Shown in pieces: positions 43,304-52,589 of a DNA stretch of 64,000 nucleotides. The position numbers and the translations under genes were made by a program. The stretch's first letter is position 1. The number at the start of each line of letters is the position of its first letter. Location: assembly GCF_034314165.1 (NCBI RefSeq), contig NZ_JAVIWK010000001.1:2867001-2931000 (forward strand), in the 5' to 3' direction. This stretch comes from Pseudomonas sp. Bout1. GTDB taxonomy: Bacteria > Pseudomonadota > Gammaproteobacteria > Pseudomonadales > Pseudomonadaceae. The notes beneath the pieces were generated by a model. The model was not told the DNA's origin, ran no database searches, and saw nothing but the letters and a program-made list of their open reading frames with translations.

Positions 43304-44629
43304 TCAGGCACCCTCTGCGGCGGTGATAAACCGCCGGGCCAGAAACCCGTACAACAGGTATCCAAATGCCAACACCAACGTCGCACCAAACACCGCTTCC
43401 TCACCACAGGCATAGATCGCGTACAGCGAGTACCCCACGGCAACCAGCAGCACCGTGGTGTTGCGCGCATAAATCGAAGCCGTCACCCGCGCCTTGTGCA
43501 TCATCACCAGTAACCCGGTAAGCGCAGTGACGTAAGGGATCAGGTTGGTCACCACCGCCAGGTTCACCAGCTTGCTGAACTGGGCGCTGGCGGTGGGTGA
43601 GATGGTCGACAAGGCAATCAGGCTCTGCAACGTCGCGCAGGCGATCAGCCCCAGCACGGGGGCCTGGGCGCCGGTTACACGACTGAAGAACCGTGGAAAC
43701 AGGCGCTGGTCCGCCGACATCTTGGCCGTTTGCGCCAGGGTGAATTGCCAGCCCAGCAGCGAGCCAATGCACGCCACCACCGCCAGCGCCATGATGATGT
43801 CGCCCACCAGCGGCGTGAAGATCTGCGCATACACCAGGGCAAACGGCGCTGAAGACTCGGCCAATTCAGCGTTGGGCACAATGCCCTGGATCACCGTGGT
43901 CGAGAGCACATACACCAGCGCCGCGCCGAGAGTGCCGAACAGGCAGGCCAACGGCACGGTGCGCTTGGGGTCTTCGACGGCGTCATAGCCCTGGGCGGCG
44001 GACTCCATGCCAAGAAAGGCCCAGAGGGTCAGCGGGATACTCGCGCCAATCGCGTCCCACAGTTGCAGTTGGTTGGGGTTCCAGGCATCGCTGAACACCT
44101 CGGCCTTGAAGTAGAACCAGCCGAGCACACTCAGCCCCGCCACGGGAATGATCACGCCCCACACCGTGATTACACCGATCCGGCCGGTCAGGCGCGGGCC
44201 GCCGAAGTTGGCCGCGGTGGTCAGCCAGATCAGGCCCAGGGTGCCGATAAACAACGGAATCGGCCCGCTGCCCAACCACGGGATGAAGGACGACAGATAG
44301 CCCACCGCCGAAATCGCAATCGCCACGTTGGCGATGATCAGCGACAGGAAATACAGGAATGAGCACAGGAAAAACCCCGACTTGCCATGGGCTTCTTCGG
44401 TATAAGCCGACATGCCGCCGGTGCGTGTACAGAAGAGGCCGCATTGGGCAAAGCAGTACGCGATCGCCATCGAGCCTACGGCGGTGATCACCCACGACAG
44501 CAGCGAGATGGCGCCCAACTGCGCCAAGCTGGCGGGCAACATGATGATGCCCGAGCCCATCATATTGATCGCCACCAGGGTGGTCAGGCCCATCAGGCTC
44601 ATCTTCTTGCTTGGCTCGGCCATCGGCAA
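43304..44629 (-). CDS. APC-family amino acid/polyamine antiporter, PotE-like
   Basis: A 441-residue, 12-helix permease of the APC superfamily, with MGLTTLVAINMMGSGIIMLPASLA at the start, as in PotE (putrescine-ornithine antiporter), and GMESAAQGYDAVEDPKRTVP in the middle. No decarboxylase gene is next to it, so the substrate is not fixed. It may be expressed alone; it is convergent with nothing close and is followed by the AraC gene on the same strand upstream. Confidence 0.82.
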   Translation of the reverse strand: MPMAEPSKKMSLMGLTTLVAINMMGSGIIMLPASLAQLGAISLLSWVITAVGSMAIAYCFAQCGLFCTRTGGMSAYTEEAHGKSGFFLCSFLYFLSLIIANVAIAISAVGYLSSFIPWLGSGPIPLFIGTLGLIWLTTAANFGGPRLTGRIGVITVWGVIIPVAGLSVLGWFYFKAEVFSDAWNPNQLQLWDAIGASIPLTLWAFLGMESAAQGYDAVEDPKRTVPLACLFGTLGAALVYVLSTTVIQGIVPNAELAESSAPFALVYAQIFTPLVGDIIMALAVVACIGSLLGWQFTLAQTAKMSADQRLFPRFFSRVTGAQAPVLGLIACATLQSLIALSTISPTASAQFSKLVNLAVVTNLIPYVTALTGLLVMMHKARVTASIYARNTTVLLVAVGYSLYAIYACGEEAVFGATLVLAFGYLLYGFLARRFITAAEGA

Positions 44630-44673
44630 CTCCTTGTCGTGCGGGCGTGCGGTGGCAGGCTAGCACGTTGTAC

Positions 44674-45579
44674 TCACTTCGCCTTGGCGCCCCGGTTTTC
44701 CCCCAGGATCCTCGCCGCATCCCGCGCCGGCGGCAGGCCGAACACCCGGGCGTAATCGCGGCTGAACTGGGTCGCGCTTTCATAGCCGACTTCGAAGGCG
44801 GCGCTGGTGACATTTTTGGCGCTGGCAACCATCAGTGTGCGGGCCTGCAGCAAGCGCACGCGTTTTTGATACTGCAACGGGCTCAGGTTGGTGACGGCCT
44901 TGAAGTGCCGGTGGAAGGCCGACACGCTCATCGCGGCTTTCTGCGCCAGGGCCTCTACTCGGATCGGCTTGGCGAAGTCCCGGCGGATCCACTGGATGGC
45001 CTGGCTCACCCGGGCCATGGCGGTGTCGGGTGCGGCTATTTCCCGCAGCATCCAGCCGTGGGGCCCTTGCAGCACACGGTAGAGAATCTCGCGCTCGTAA
45101 GCCGGTGCGAGGGCGGCTATCGCTTCAGGGTTGCCCATCAACCGCAGCAGGCGCAGCCAGGCGTCCATCAGTTCCGGGGTGACGGCGGCCACTGAAAATC
45201 CTGCCTCGTGGTCGTAACGCCCGGCAGGTTTGGGCAAGTCACTCAGCAGCGTCGTGAGTACCGTCGGGTCCAGTGTCAGGCTGACTGCCAAATAGGGTTC
45301 GCCGGTGGCCGCCGGGTGCACGGTGCCCACGGCAGGCAACTCGATGGACATCACAAAATACGTCGCCGGGTCATACCGCAGCGTGCGATCACCCACGGTC
45401 ATGGATTTGCTGCCCTGCAGGATCAGGTTGATCATCGGGTCATACACGGCGGCCAGCAGGTGCTCGGGAATCGCGCCCTGAACCATGGCCACGCGCGGGA
45501 TGCCCGTTTCGGTGCGGCGGTTTTCGGCCTTGGCGGCCAGGGCGCGCAGTTCGATCAGCTGTGTGTTCATGCCGGGCAT
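44674..45579 (-). CDS. AraC-family regulator (AraC_N type)
   Basis: A protein of about 301 residues with an N-terminal AraC_N ligand domain (GIPRVAMVQG, YDPMINLILQGSKSM) and a C-terminal helix-turn-helix (about 195-295; MSVSAFHRHFKAVTNLSPLQ, AAFEVGYESATQFSRDYARV). It is divergent from the SDR gene at 45710 and is probably its regulator. Starts 45579 and 45570 are equally plausible. Confidence 0.85.
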   Translation of the reverse strand: MPGMNTQLIELRALAAKAENRRTETGIPRVAMVQGAIPEHLLAAVYDPMINLILQGSKSMTVGDRTLRYDPATYFVMSIELPAVGTVHPAATGEPYLAVSLTLDPTVLTTLLSDLPKPAGRYDHEAGFSVAAVTPELMDAWLRLLRLMGNPEAIAALAPAYEREILYRVLQGPHGWMLREIAAPDTAMARVSQAIQWIRRDFAKPIRVEALAQKAAMSVSAFHRHFKAVTNLSPLQYQKRVRLLQARTLMVASAKNVTSAAFEVGYESATQFSRDYARVFGLPPARDAARILGENRGAKAK

Positions 45580-45709
45580 GCTGAACGTCCGGGTGTGTCT
45601 TGTGCAAGCGAAAAGCACAAACAGGCAGGTTTCGAGTACGAACGGCTGCGTCGGCGCGAGCGCGAACGCCTACTGTGGTGACTCATTTGAGCAAGCAGTG
45701 GAGCCACAC

Positions 45710-46453
45710 ATGGGCGTTATCCTCATCACCGGCGGCAGCCGTGGCATTGGTGCCAGCACTGCAGAGTTGTGTGCCCGTAAAGGCATGGGTGTGATCCTGA
45801 CCTACAACAGTCATCCGCAAGCCGCCCAGGCGGTGGTGCAGCGGATCGAGTCGGCGGGCGGCCAGGCGGTTGCGCTGCCACTGGATGTGGCTGACGTCCG
45901 TTCGTTTGAGGGGTTTAGCGAGACGGTAAAACGGACCTTATCGGCAACCTGGGGCGTGGGCGGCTTGAGTGGCCTGGTGAATAACGCAGGTTTCGGCCTC
46001 TTTAATCCCCTGGCCTCGGTCACCGAGGCGCAGTTCGACGGGCTGTTGAATGTGCACCTCAAAGGCCCGTTCTTCCTGACGCAAGCCTTGCTGCCGTTGC
46101 TGCAAGCCCATGCCTGCATCGTCAACCTGACCAGCGCGACCACCCGCGTGGCCACCGCTGGCGTAGCGCCTTACGCGGCCTTCAAGGGCGCATTGGATGT
46201 GCTCACCCGCTACATGGCCAAGGAGTTCGGCGAGCGGCAGATCCGTGCGAACGCCGTCTCCCCGGGTGCCATTCGCACCGAGCTGGGCGGCGGGCTCAAT
46301 GATGAGTTCGAAGCGCTGCTGGCTTCACAAACGGCCCTGGGACGCGTGGGCGAACCTGAGGATGTGGCGCGTGTGATCGCCATGTTGCTCTCGGAAGACG
46401 GTCGCTGGATCAATGCCCAGACGATCGAGGTCGCGGGCGGTTACATCATCTGA
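45710..46453 (+). CDS. Short-chain dehydrogenase/reductase
   Basis: A 247-residue SDR with TGGSRGIG at 7-14, NNAG, a serine in NLTSATT and the lysine in YAAFKGAL. It ends in the usual AQTIEVAGGYII. First gene of a short rightward cluster with a VOC protein, a saccharopine-dehydrogenase-like protein and a truncated SDR. The longer frame to 45485 overlaps the regulator and is rejected. Substrate unknown. Confidence 0.86.
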   Translation: MGVILITGGSRGIGASTAELCARKGMGVILTYNSHPQAAQAVVQRIESAGGQAVALPLDVADVRSFEGFSETVKRTLSATWGVGGLSGLVNNAGFGLFNPLASVTEAQFDGLLNVHLKGPFFLTQALLPLLQAHACIVNLTSATTRVATAGVAPYAAFKGALDVLTRYMAKEFGERQIRANAVSPGAIRTELGGGLNDEFEALLASQTALGRVGEPEDVARVIAMLLSEDGRWINAQTIEVAGGYII

Positions 46454-46469
46454 AAAGCGAGGCTGAATA

Positions 46470-46871
46470 ATGCTGGATCATCTGTTTTTGTCGGTCAGCG
46501 ACATACAACGCTCGATTGATTTCTACCGCGCCGCACTGACACCGCTGGGCATCACCACGCGCCATGACTACGACGGCAAGGACGGCCCACCGGGCCATCC
46601 GGACCTCAAGGGTTTCGGCGCCAACGGGCGGATATTCTTCTGGCTGCGCGAGGGCGTGGTTGAGGGCCGGACGGTGCACGTGGGTTTCGTTGCCAGCAGC
46701 CGCGCCGAGGTCGATGCGGCCTACCAGGCGGCGATGAGTGCCGGCGCCGTCGACAACGGCGCGCCGGGCGCGCGTTTGCACTACGACCCGAACTACTACG
46801 CCGCCAATGTGCTGGACCCGGACGGCTACAGCCTGGAATTCGTCTACAAGAATTGGCAGCACGCTCAATGA
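46470..46871 (+). CDS. VOC-family (glyoxalase/bleomycin-resistance fold) protein
   Basis: A 133-residue single VOC module: MLDHLFLSVSDIQRSIDFYR at the N-terminus and YAANVLDPDGYSLEFVYK at the C-terminus, with a likely metal-binding His/Glu set. Family roles include lyase, dioxygenase and drug binding. Overlaps the next gene by ATGA. Confidence 0.85.
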   Translation: MLDHLFLSVSDIQRSIDFYRAALTPLGITTRHDYDGKDGPPGHPDLKGFGANGRIFFWLREGVVEGRTVHVGFVASSRAEVDAAYQAAMSAGAVDNGAPGARLHYDPNYYAANVLDPDGYSLEFVYKNWQHAQ

Positions 46872-47845
46872 AGACCTTAATGATCTACGGCGCCACGGGC
46901 TACACCGGACGCATGGCGGCCGAAAACGCCAAGGCACAAGGGCTGGACCTGGTGATCGCCGGGCGCAATAGCCGACGCCTGGCACCGCTGGCTGCGCAAC
47001 TGGATGTGCCGTATCGCGTGTTCTCCCCGGATACCCTTGCCAGGGATGCCCTGGAGGGTATCGACGTGCTGTTGAACTTCGCCGGACCGTTCGCGCAGAC
47101 AGCAGGCGCGCTGATGCAGGCGTGTATCGCGGCAGGCGTCGACTACCTGGACATCACTGCCGAAATCAACGTTTACCGCTTGGCAGAGCAACTGGGTGCG
47201 CAGGCAGCCGAGGCGGACGTCATGTTGTTGCCCGGGGTAGGCTGGGACGTGGTGCCGACAGATTGCCTGGCGATGCACGTGGCGCGTCGCGTGCAGCACC
47301 CGCAGTCGCTGAAAGTAGGGTTGCAGGTCGCCGGTTCCATGTCCCGGGGCTCGGCCATGAGCGTCGGCGAAATCATCGGTGCGGGACTGCTGGCGCGGGT
47401 GGACGGGCAGCTCATCGCTACCCCGGATGCCCAGCCACAGCCCCTGGATTTTGGCGATGGTCCGGTATTGTGCGCACCGCTGTCCTTTGGTGACCTGGTC
47501 ACGGCGTGGCACTCCACGGGCATCCCGAATATCGCCATGTTCGTGCACATCGGCGGCGATGCGTTTCCCGAGGGTGACCTGTCACAACTGCCCGATGGCC
47601 CCAGTCTCCAACAGCGCGAGGCCCATCCTGCCCGGGCGGTGGCAGAGGCCACAGGAGCCGATGGCCGCGTGGTTCGCTCAGTGATCGAAACCGTCAACGG
47701 TTACACCTACACCCCTTTGGTGGCGGTGGAAGCAGCGCGTCGGGTGCTCGATGGTGAGCGCCGACCGGGGTTTGCAACGCCTGGGCAAGTGTGGGGTGCG
47801 GGGTTTGCCGAAACCATTCGGGGCACCACGATTATCGACCTGTAA
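46868..47845 (+). CDS. Saccharopine dehydrogenase-like NAD(P)-binding protein
   Basis: A 325-residue protein with an N-terminal Rossmann motif, MIYGATGYTGRMAAENA, and the LLNFAGPFAQTAGALMQACI block of the saccharopine dehydrogenase-like/trans-acting enoyl reductase group. It is translationally coupled to the VOC gene. The chemistry is unknown; nothing ties it to lysine metabolism. Confidence 0.78.
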   Translation: MKTLMIYGATGYTGRMAAENAKAQGLDLVIAGRNSRRLAPLAAQLDVPYRVFSPDTLARDALEGIDVLLNFAGPFAQTAGALMQACIAAGVDYLDITAEINVYRLAEQLGAQAAEADVMLLPGVGWDVVPTDCLAMHVARRVQHPQSLKVGLQVAGSMSRGSAMSVGEIIGAGLLARVDGQLIATPDAQPQPLDFGDGPVLCAPLSFGDLVTAWHSTGIPNIAMFVHIGGDAFPEGDLSQLPDGPSLQQREAHPARAVAEATGADGRVVRSVIETVNGYTYTPLVAVEAARRVLDGERRPGFATPGQVWGAGFAETIRGTTIIDL

Positions 47846-47880
47846 GCCAGTCACTGGCTACGCATCACCCGGCAGGCGCC

Positions 47881-48495
47881 TTGAACCTGGCGGCATCGCG
47901 GCCCAGCGAAGTCGCCGTATTGGCGCCGATGATCGAGCGCGCCGACATGAGCCAGGCAGTCGACGTGCCACAGCTGTTCGACACGGTCAGAAGCGAATAC
48001 GGGCGCCTGGACATTCTGGTCAATAACGCCGGTGTCGCGGTGTTCCAGATGATCGAAGAGGCGTTCCATCGCCAGTTCAACCTCAATGTGCTGGGTTACC
48101 TGTTGGCTGTTCGCGAAGCCGTCAAGCTGCTTGGCCCAGGAGGCAGCATCATTAACATCAGCTCGATCCTCAGCACCGATCCCTATCTGGCTTCCAGTGT
48201 CTATTCGGCGACCAAGGGCGCGGTGGATACGTTGACCTTCGCCTTGGCGCGTGAGTTGGGGTCGAAGGGGATTCGGGTCAATTGCATACTGCCTGGGCAT
48301 ACAAACACGCCTGCCACCGACGGTAACTTCGCGGGTGAATTTGGCCAGCAGCGTATTGCAGGCACCCCACTGGGGCGTTTTGGCGAGCCGGAAGATATCG
48401 CGCCGCTTGCAGTGTTCCTGGCGTCCGGCGATGCCCATTGGGTCACCGGCGAGTCCATCCGCGCTTCGGGTGGGGTGCGTGGCGTGGGTTATTGA
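47881..48495 (+). pseudogene. Truncated short-chain dehydrogenase, N-terminal cofactor motif missing
   Basis: The frame keeps an SDR from the third strand on: RLDILVNNAGV, SIINISSILS, YSATKGAV and the final WVTGESIRASGG. The first 60-70 residues, with TGxxxGxG, are absent; only 35 bp separate the previous stop from this frame, and the upstream reading runs inside the saccharopine-dehydrogenase-like gene. There is no ATG with a good ribosome-binding site; 47881 is a TTG and is only nominal. It is probably a decayed gene left by a deletion. Confidence 0.7.
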
Positions 48496-48510
48496 TCAAC
48501 GTAGGACGGA

Positions 48511-49035
48511 TCAGGCGGCCTGCGGCTGCATCCGCAACTCACCTTCCACATCCTTGACCAACCCACTGGCCACAAACAACGGCGCCACGCGTTTGTGCAA
48601 CTGCGGCTCGACAAACTCTTTCACCGTGTCCAGCGCCAGCATGCCGCTCAACGGCAGCTCGGCCTTGGTGTAGGACAGCCAGGCTTTTTTCAGCATCAAC
48701 AGCACGTCGCCGCCTGCGGTGGAGGCGAAGCGGCGATGGACTTTCTTGCCGTCGAAATCGAAGGTGTGCTGGAACTCGTAGCCGGCCTCGTTGCCTGCGC
48801 TGGCGACGCAGCGAATGCAGGTGCAGGGGCCATCACCGAAGGCGCTGCGCAGGTAGTTGTTGAAGTCCACCACGGGCTTGAGTGACAGGCGCTTGTCTAC
48901 CTCGAACAGGTCCCCGGTCATTTTTTCGTCAGTGTTCAAGGTCGATTTCCTCGCAGCGGTTTTTTCAAGGGCGGCACGATACCAGCCGAAGGCCGTGGGC
49001 GGGTAATTTTTGGTCGCTTCAGTGGGGACGTCCAT
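48511..49035 (-). CDS. Conserved-looking protein of unknown function
   Basis: A 174-residue soluble protein, not recognised. It has a CTCIRC cysteine cluster near 71-76 and a second half of mixed charge, with GELRMQPQAA at the end. No signal peptide or membrane helix. The start may be 48921 (MTGDLFEVDK) rather than 49035. Convergent with the truncated SDR, divergent from RidA. Confidence 0.55.
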   Translation of the reverse strand: MDVPTEATKNYPPTAFGWYRAALEKTAARKSTLNTDEKMTGDLFEVDKRLSLKPVVDFNNYLRSAFGDGPCTCIRCVASAGNEAGYEFQHTFDFDGKKVHRRFASTAGGDVLLMLKKAWLSYTKAELPLSGMLALDTVKEFVEPQLHKRVAPLFVASGLVKDVEGELRMQPQAA

Positions 49036-49090
49036 TCGCCAATGCTCTTGTTAAGGTTTCCTCAATCATTACCCCTAAAAGGACACCGAC

Positions 49091-49483
49091 ATGAGCAGCA
49101 AACCCACGATCTACAACCACGGCGTTTCATGGGAAGAGGGCAACAGTGTCAGCCAGGGCTATCGCATCAATGGCACGATCTACATTGCCGGGCAGTTCTC
49201 TCACACCCTGGAAGGCGAGTTCGTTGACGGTGATGCGGCCGCCCAGACGCGCCAGACCCTACAGAACCTCGACCATGTGCTGGCAGGTTTTGGCGTCGGC
49301 CGTTCAAACATCGCTGCGGTGGATTTTTTCCTGGTACACGCCAAGCGCGATTTTGACGCGGTGGTGGCTGTGTGGAAGGACTACATTGGCGCGCATCGCC
49401 CGGCCGCAACCCTGATCGGGGTGAATTACCTGGCGTCCGATGCGCAGATCGTCGAGATCAAGGTGATCGCCCACGCCGACTGA
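49091..49483 (+). CDS. RidA/YjgF-family protein
   Basis: A 130-residue RidA-fold protein (INGTIYIAGQFSHT, QTLQNLDHVLAGFGV, RPAATLIGVNYLA). The usual RidA active-site arginine near 105 is not evident in this context (HRPAATL), where R may serve; it is one of the looser subfamilies. It would hydrolyse enamine/imine intermediates. It ends one base before the convergent LysR gene. Confidence 0.82.
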   Translation: MSSKPTIYNHGVSWEEGNSVSQGYRINGTIYIAGQFSHTLEGEFVDGDAAAQTRQTLQNLDHVLAGFGVGRSNIAAVDFFLVHAKRDFDAVVAVWKDYIGAHRPAATLIGVNYLASDAQIVEIKVIAHAD

Positions 49484-50380
49484 TCAGCCCGCCAGTTCAT
49501 CCACCATCAGGTCGATAAAGCGCCTTACCCGGGGTTCCAGAAAACGCTTGCTCGGGTACATCGCTAGAATCTCCACATCCCCGGCGTCCAGGCCGGGCAG
49601 CACCTGCATCAGGCGCCCGGCGGCCAGGTCCTCGGCCACCACGAAATCCGGCAGCAAGGCGATGCCCAGCCCGGACACGGCGGCGTCACGCAGCGCTTCG
49701 CCGCTGTCCAGGCGCAGGCGGCTGCGCCCGTAAGCCTTGACCCAGGTGCCGTCCGCCTCGCGAAAGCGCCAGCTTTGCTTGCGCGTGCGGCTGCTGAAAT
49801 ACAGGCAGTCGTGGTGGGCGAGGGCGTCCATGTCCCGTGGCGTGCCATGCTCGGCGAGATAGCCCGGCGCGGCGCACAGCAGTGCTTGATAGTGGGCCAC
49901 CACCCGGGAAACCAGCTGGCGGTCGGTGTTGGCGCTGCCGATGCGGATGGCCAGGTCGAAGCCGTCCTCGACGATATCGGCGGTGCGGTCGGTAAAGCTG
50001 ACTTCCACCTGCACGTCGGGCCAGGCGTGCAGGTACTTTTTTAATAACGGCAGCAACACCTTGCGCCCGAACGCGTCCGGCACCGTGAGCCGCAACAAGC
50101 CGCGCGGTACGCCGGTGGGCTGGCCGATACGGCTTTGGGCGTTGTCCACCGCAGCGAGGATCTCCAGCCCCTGGTCATACAGCGCCCGGCCTTCGTCGGT
50201 GAGGCTCAGGGTGCGGGTGGTGCGGTTCAGCAGGCGCACGCCAAGGCTGTCTTCCAGGCGCGCCACGGCCTTGCCGGCAGCCGAGCGGGTCAGGCCCATG
50301 GCCTGGCCTCCAGCGACAAAGCTGGCGCCATCGACCACGGCCATGAAGATCAGCATTTCGTTGAGGTTGGTGCGCAGCAT
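49484..50380 (-). CDS. LysR-family transcriptional regulator
   Basis: A 298-residue LysR protein. The DNA-binding part has NEMLIFMAVVDGASFVAGGQ and RSAAGKAVARLEDSLGVRLL; the effector domain includes VEVSFTDRTADIVEDGFDLAIRIG-type strands typical of the CrgA-like group. The start at 50380 (MLRTNLNE) is chosen over 50422. No divergent target gene; the 248-bp region beyond it holds nothing I recognise. Confidence 0.86.
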   Translation of the reverse strand: MLRTNLNEMLIFMAVVDGASFVAGGQAMGLTRSAAGKAVARLEDSLGVRLLNRTTRTLSLTDEGRALYDQGLEILAAVDNAQSRIGQPTGVPRGLLRLTVPDAFGRKVLLPLLKKYLHAWPDVQVEVSFTDRTADIVEDGFDLAIRIGSANTDRQLVSRVVAHYQALLCAAPGYLAEHGTPRDMDALAHHDCLYFSSRTRKQSWRFREADGTWVKAYGRSRLRLDSGEALRDAAVSGLGIALLPDFVVAEDLAAGRLMQVLPGLDAGDVEILAMYPSKRFLEPRVRRFIDLMVDELAG

Positions 50381-50628
50381 GCACAGAGCTCCGGGCACGG
50401 TGGAAAAGGGCAGGGCGGGCAATATAACAGTGCGGTTACTGGAAGGCGTGGTGCATCCAACTACGTCTGGGCAGGCGCGCCTTTGATCAGCTTTTTTCGA
50501 ATATCAAGAGATCCCGATATTCTTCTCCGGCCTTAGAAATCACCGCTACGCTCGCTGCCATTACCCCACATGGCGGGAGCTGACACCGTCTCGAATTGAA
50601 ATGCACCCAAAAATGCTCCCACAGAGGA

Positions 50629-51417
50629 TCAGCGGAAGAACTCACCCGGTGTGGCGTCGAACTGCTGGCGGAAGGCGTTGATGAAGGCCGAGGTGGATTC
50701 GTAGCCGCAGGCCAATGCCACATCGGTCACCCGTTCGCCTTGCTCCAGCGCGGGCAGGGCACTGAGCAATCGCAGGCGCTGGCGCCAGGCGCGGAAGGTC
50801 AGGCCGGTGTCGCTCAGGAATAGCCGGCTGAGGGTTTTCTCGCTCACCGCCAGTTTCTGGCTCCATTGCCCAAGTGTGGTTTGCTGCTCCGGATGCAAGT
50901 TCAGGCTGCGGTAAATCTGGCGCAGGCGGCTGTCAGATGGCAGCGGCAACATCAGGTCGACCTGGGGCGCAGCGGCCAGTTGGTCCAGCACCACCTGGGC
51001 CAGCCTTCCGTCCGGGCCGTCCTCGGCATATTCCACCGGCAACTCGCTGAAGCTGCGAATCAACTCCCGTAACAGGCTGCTCACCGCCAGCACCTGGCAG
51101 CGGTTGGCCGCCCAGCCGGTGACGCTGCAATCAAGGTACAAACTGCGCATCTCGGTATGCGGCGAACTGAATACCCGGTGCGGCATGCCTGCCGGTATCC
51201 ACACGGCCCGTTGGGGCGGCGCCACGAAGCGTCCTACACTGGTCTGGATCTCCAACACCCCGGAAATCGCGTATGACAACTGCACCCACGGGTGACTGTG
51301 CCGCCGCGTCAGCGCGCGGTTGGGCAGGGATTCGGTACGGCCATACACCGGCCTCGGCAGGCTGGAAAGCCCGGGCACGCTGCGGCGCACGGTTTTGTCA
51401 TGTCCTTTAGGCGGCAT
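50629..51417 (-). CDS. AraC-family regulator with cupin sensor domain
   Basis: A 262-residue regulator: cupin-type N-terminal domain (about 30-115; HSHPWVQLSYAISG) and an AraC helix-turn-helix (about 165-260; LAVSEKTLSRLFLSDTGLTF, LACGYESTSAFINAFRQQF). It is divergent from the SBF transporter gene, 85 bp apart, and probably controls it. Confidence 0.87.
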   Translation of the reverse strand: MPPKGHDKTVRRSVPGLSSLPRPVYGRTESLPNRALTRRHSHPWVQLSYAISGVLEIQTSVGRFVAPPQRAVWIPAGMPHRVFSSPHTEMRSLYLDCSVTGWAANRCQVLAVSSLLRELIRSFSELPVEYAEDGPDGRLAQVVLDQLAAAPQVDLMLPLPSDSRLRQIYRSLNLHPEQQTTLGQWSQKLAVSEKTLSRLFLSDTGLTFRAWRQRLRLLSALPALEQGERVTDVALACGYESTSAFINAFRQQFDATPGEFFR

Positions 51418-51502
51418 TTACTGGCTCATTGGCGTTAGTCGGTAACAAGCCGTTACGTTAGAGTCGCGACGATGCTCTTGGCAACCCCTGGAAGATTGGC
51501 TT

Positions 51503-52501
51503 ATGACCCGCCCACGCTTTTTACCTGACAACTTCACCCTCACTCTGGTGGCCACGGTGCTCCTCGCGTCCCTGCTGCCTGCCAGCGGCCAGACCGCCGT
51601 GGCCTTTGGCTGGGTGACTAACCTGGCCATCGCGCTGCTGTTTTTCCTGCACGGGGCCAAGCTGTCGCGCCAGGCCATCGTCGCCGGTGCCGGCCACTGG
51701 CGCCTGCACCTGCTGGTGTTCAGCCTGACCTTCGTGCTGTTCCCGTTGCTGGGCCTGGCGCTCAAGCCGGTGCTGTCGCCGCTGATCGGCAAAGACCTGT
51801 ACATGGGCATGCTCTACCTCTGTGCGTTGCCCGCCACCGTGCAGTCGGCGATTGCCTTTACCTCGCTGGCTCGCGGCAACATCCCGGCGGCGATTTGCAG
51901 CGCGGCGGCGTCGAGCCTGTTCGGGATCTTCCTTACGCCGTTGCTGGTGACCTTGCTGCTTAACGTGCATGGCGATGGCGGCTCCACGGTTGATGCGATC
52001 CTGAAAATCAGCGTGCAACTGTTGCTGCCGTTCGTCGCCGGGCAAATCGCCCGCCGCTGGATCGGTGAGTGGGTAGGGCGTAACAAGGCCTGGCTGAAGT
52101 TCGTCGACCAAGGCTCGATTTTGCTGGTGGTGTACGGCGCGTTCAGCGAAGCCGTCAATGAAGGTATCTGGCACCAGATCCCGTTGTGGGAACTGGGTGG
52201 CCTGGTGGTGGCATGCTGCGTGTTGCTGGCGCTGGTGCTGGTGGCGTCCACGGTGCTGGGCAAGGCGTTCGGGTTCAGCCAGGAAGACCGTATCACCATC
52301 CTGTTCTGCGGCTCGAAGAAAAGCCTGGCCACCGGTGTGCCGATGGCACAGGTGTTGTTTGCCGGGGCAAGCATGGGGGTGCTGATTTTGCCGCTGATGC
52401 TGTTTCACCAGATCCAGTTGATGGTCTGCGCAGCGTTGGCCCAGCGGTATGCCAAGCGTCCGGAATCGATTCCGGAGTTGATGGGGCAAGTCGATCCCTG
52501 A
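51503..52501 (+). CDS. Bile acid:sodium symporter-family transporter (SBF-like)
   Basis: A 332-residue, roughly ten-helix protein of the SBF/BASS-like family (LPATVQSAIAFTSLARGNIPAAICSAAASSLFGI and FCGSKKSLATGVPMAQVLF are the two crossing motifs). Bacterial members carry organic anions; the ligand is unknown. Its promoter is shared with the cupin AraC regulator. Confidence 0.88.
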   Translation: MTRPRFLPDNFTLTLVATVLLASLLPASGQTAVAFGWVTNLAIALLFFLHGAKLSRQAIVAGAGHWRLHLLVFSLTFVLFPLLGLALKPVLSPLIGKDLYMGMLYLCALPATVQSAIAFTSLARGNIPAAICSAAASSLFGIFLTPLLVTLLLNVHGDGGSTVDAILKISVQLLLPFVAGQIARRWIGEWVGRNKAWLKFVDQGSILLVVYGAFSEAVNEGIWHQIPLWELGGLVVACCVLLALVLVASTVLGKAFGFSQEDRITILFCGSKKSLATGVPMAQVLFAGASMGVLILPLMLFHQIQLMVCAALAQRYAKRPESIPELMGQVDP

Positions 52502-52589
52502 ACCGTCGTGTTACTATTTTTTGCGCGCGGCTCAAGGGGCGGCATCGGGCCGGCAAGATCCGCGCGCACATGAGTACGACGACCTGTAA

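Noticed and set aside
50487..50723. A 78-codon minus-strand frame between the LysR and AraC genes
   Set aside because: It overlaps the 3' end of the AraC gene in another frame and has no ribosome-binding site.
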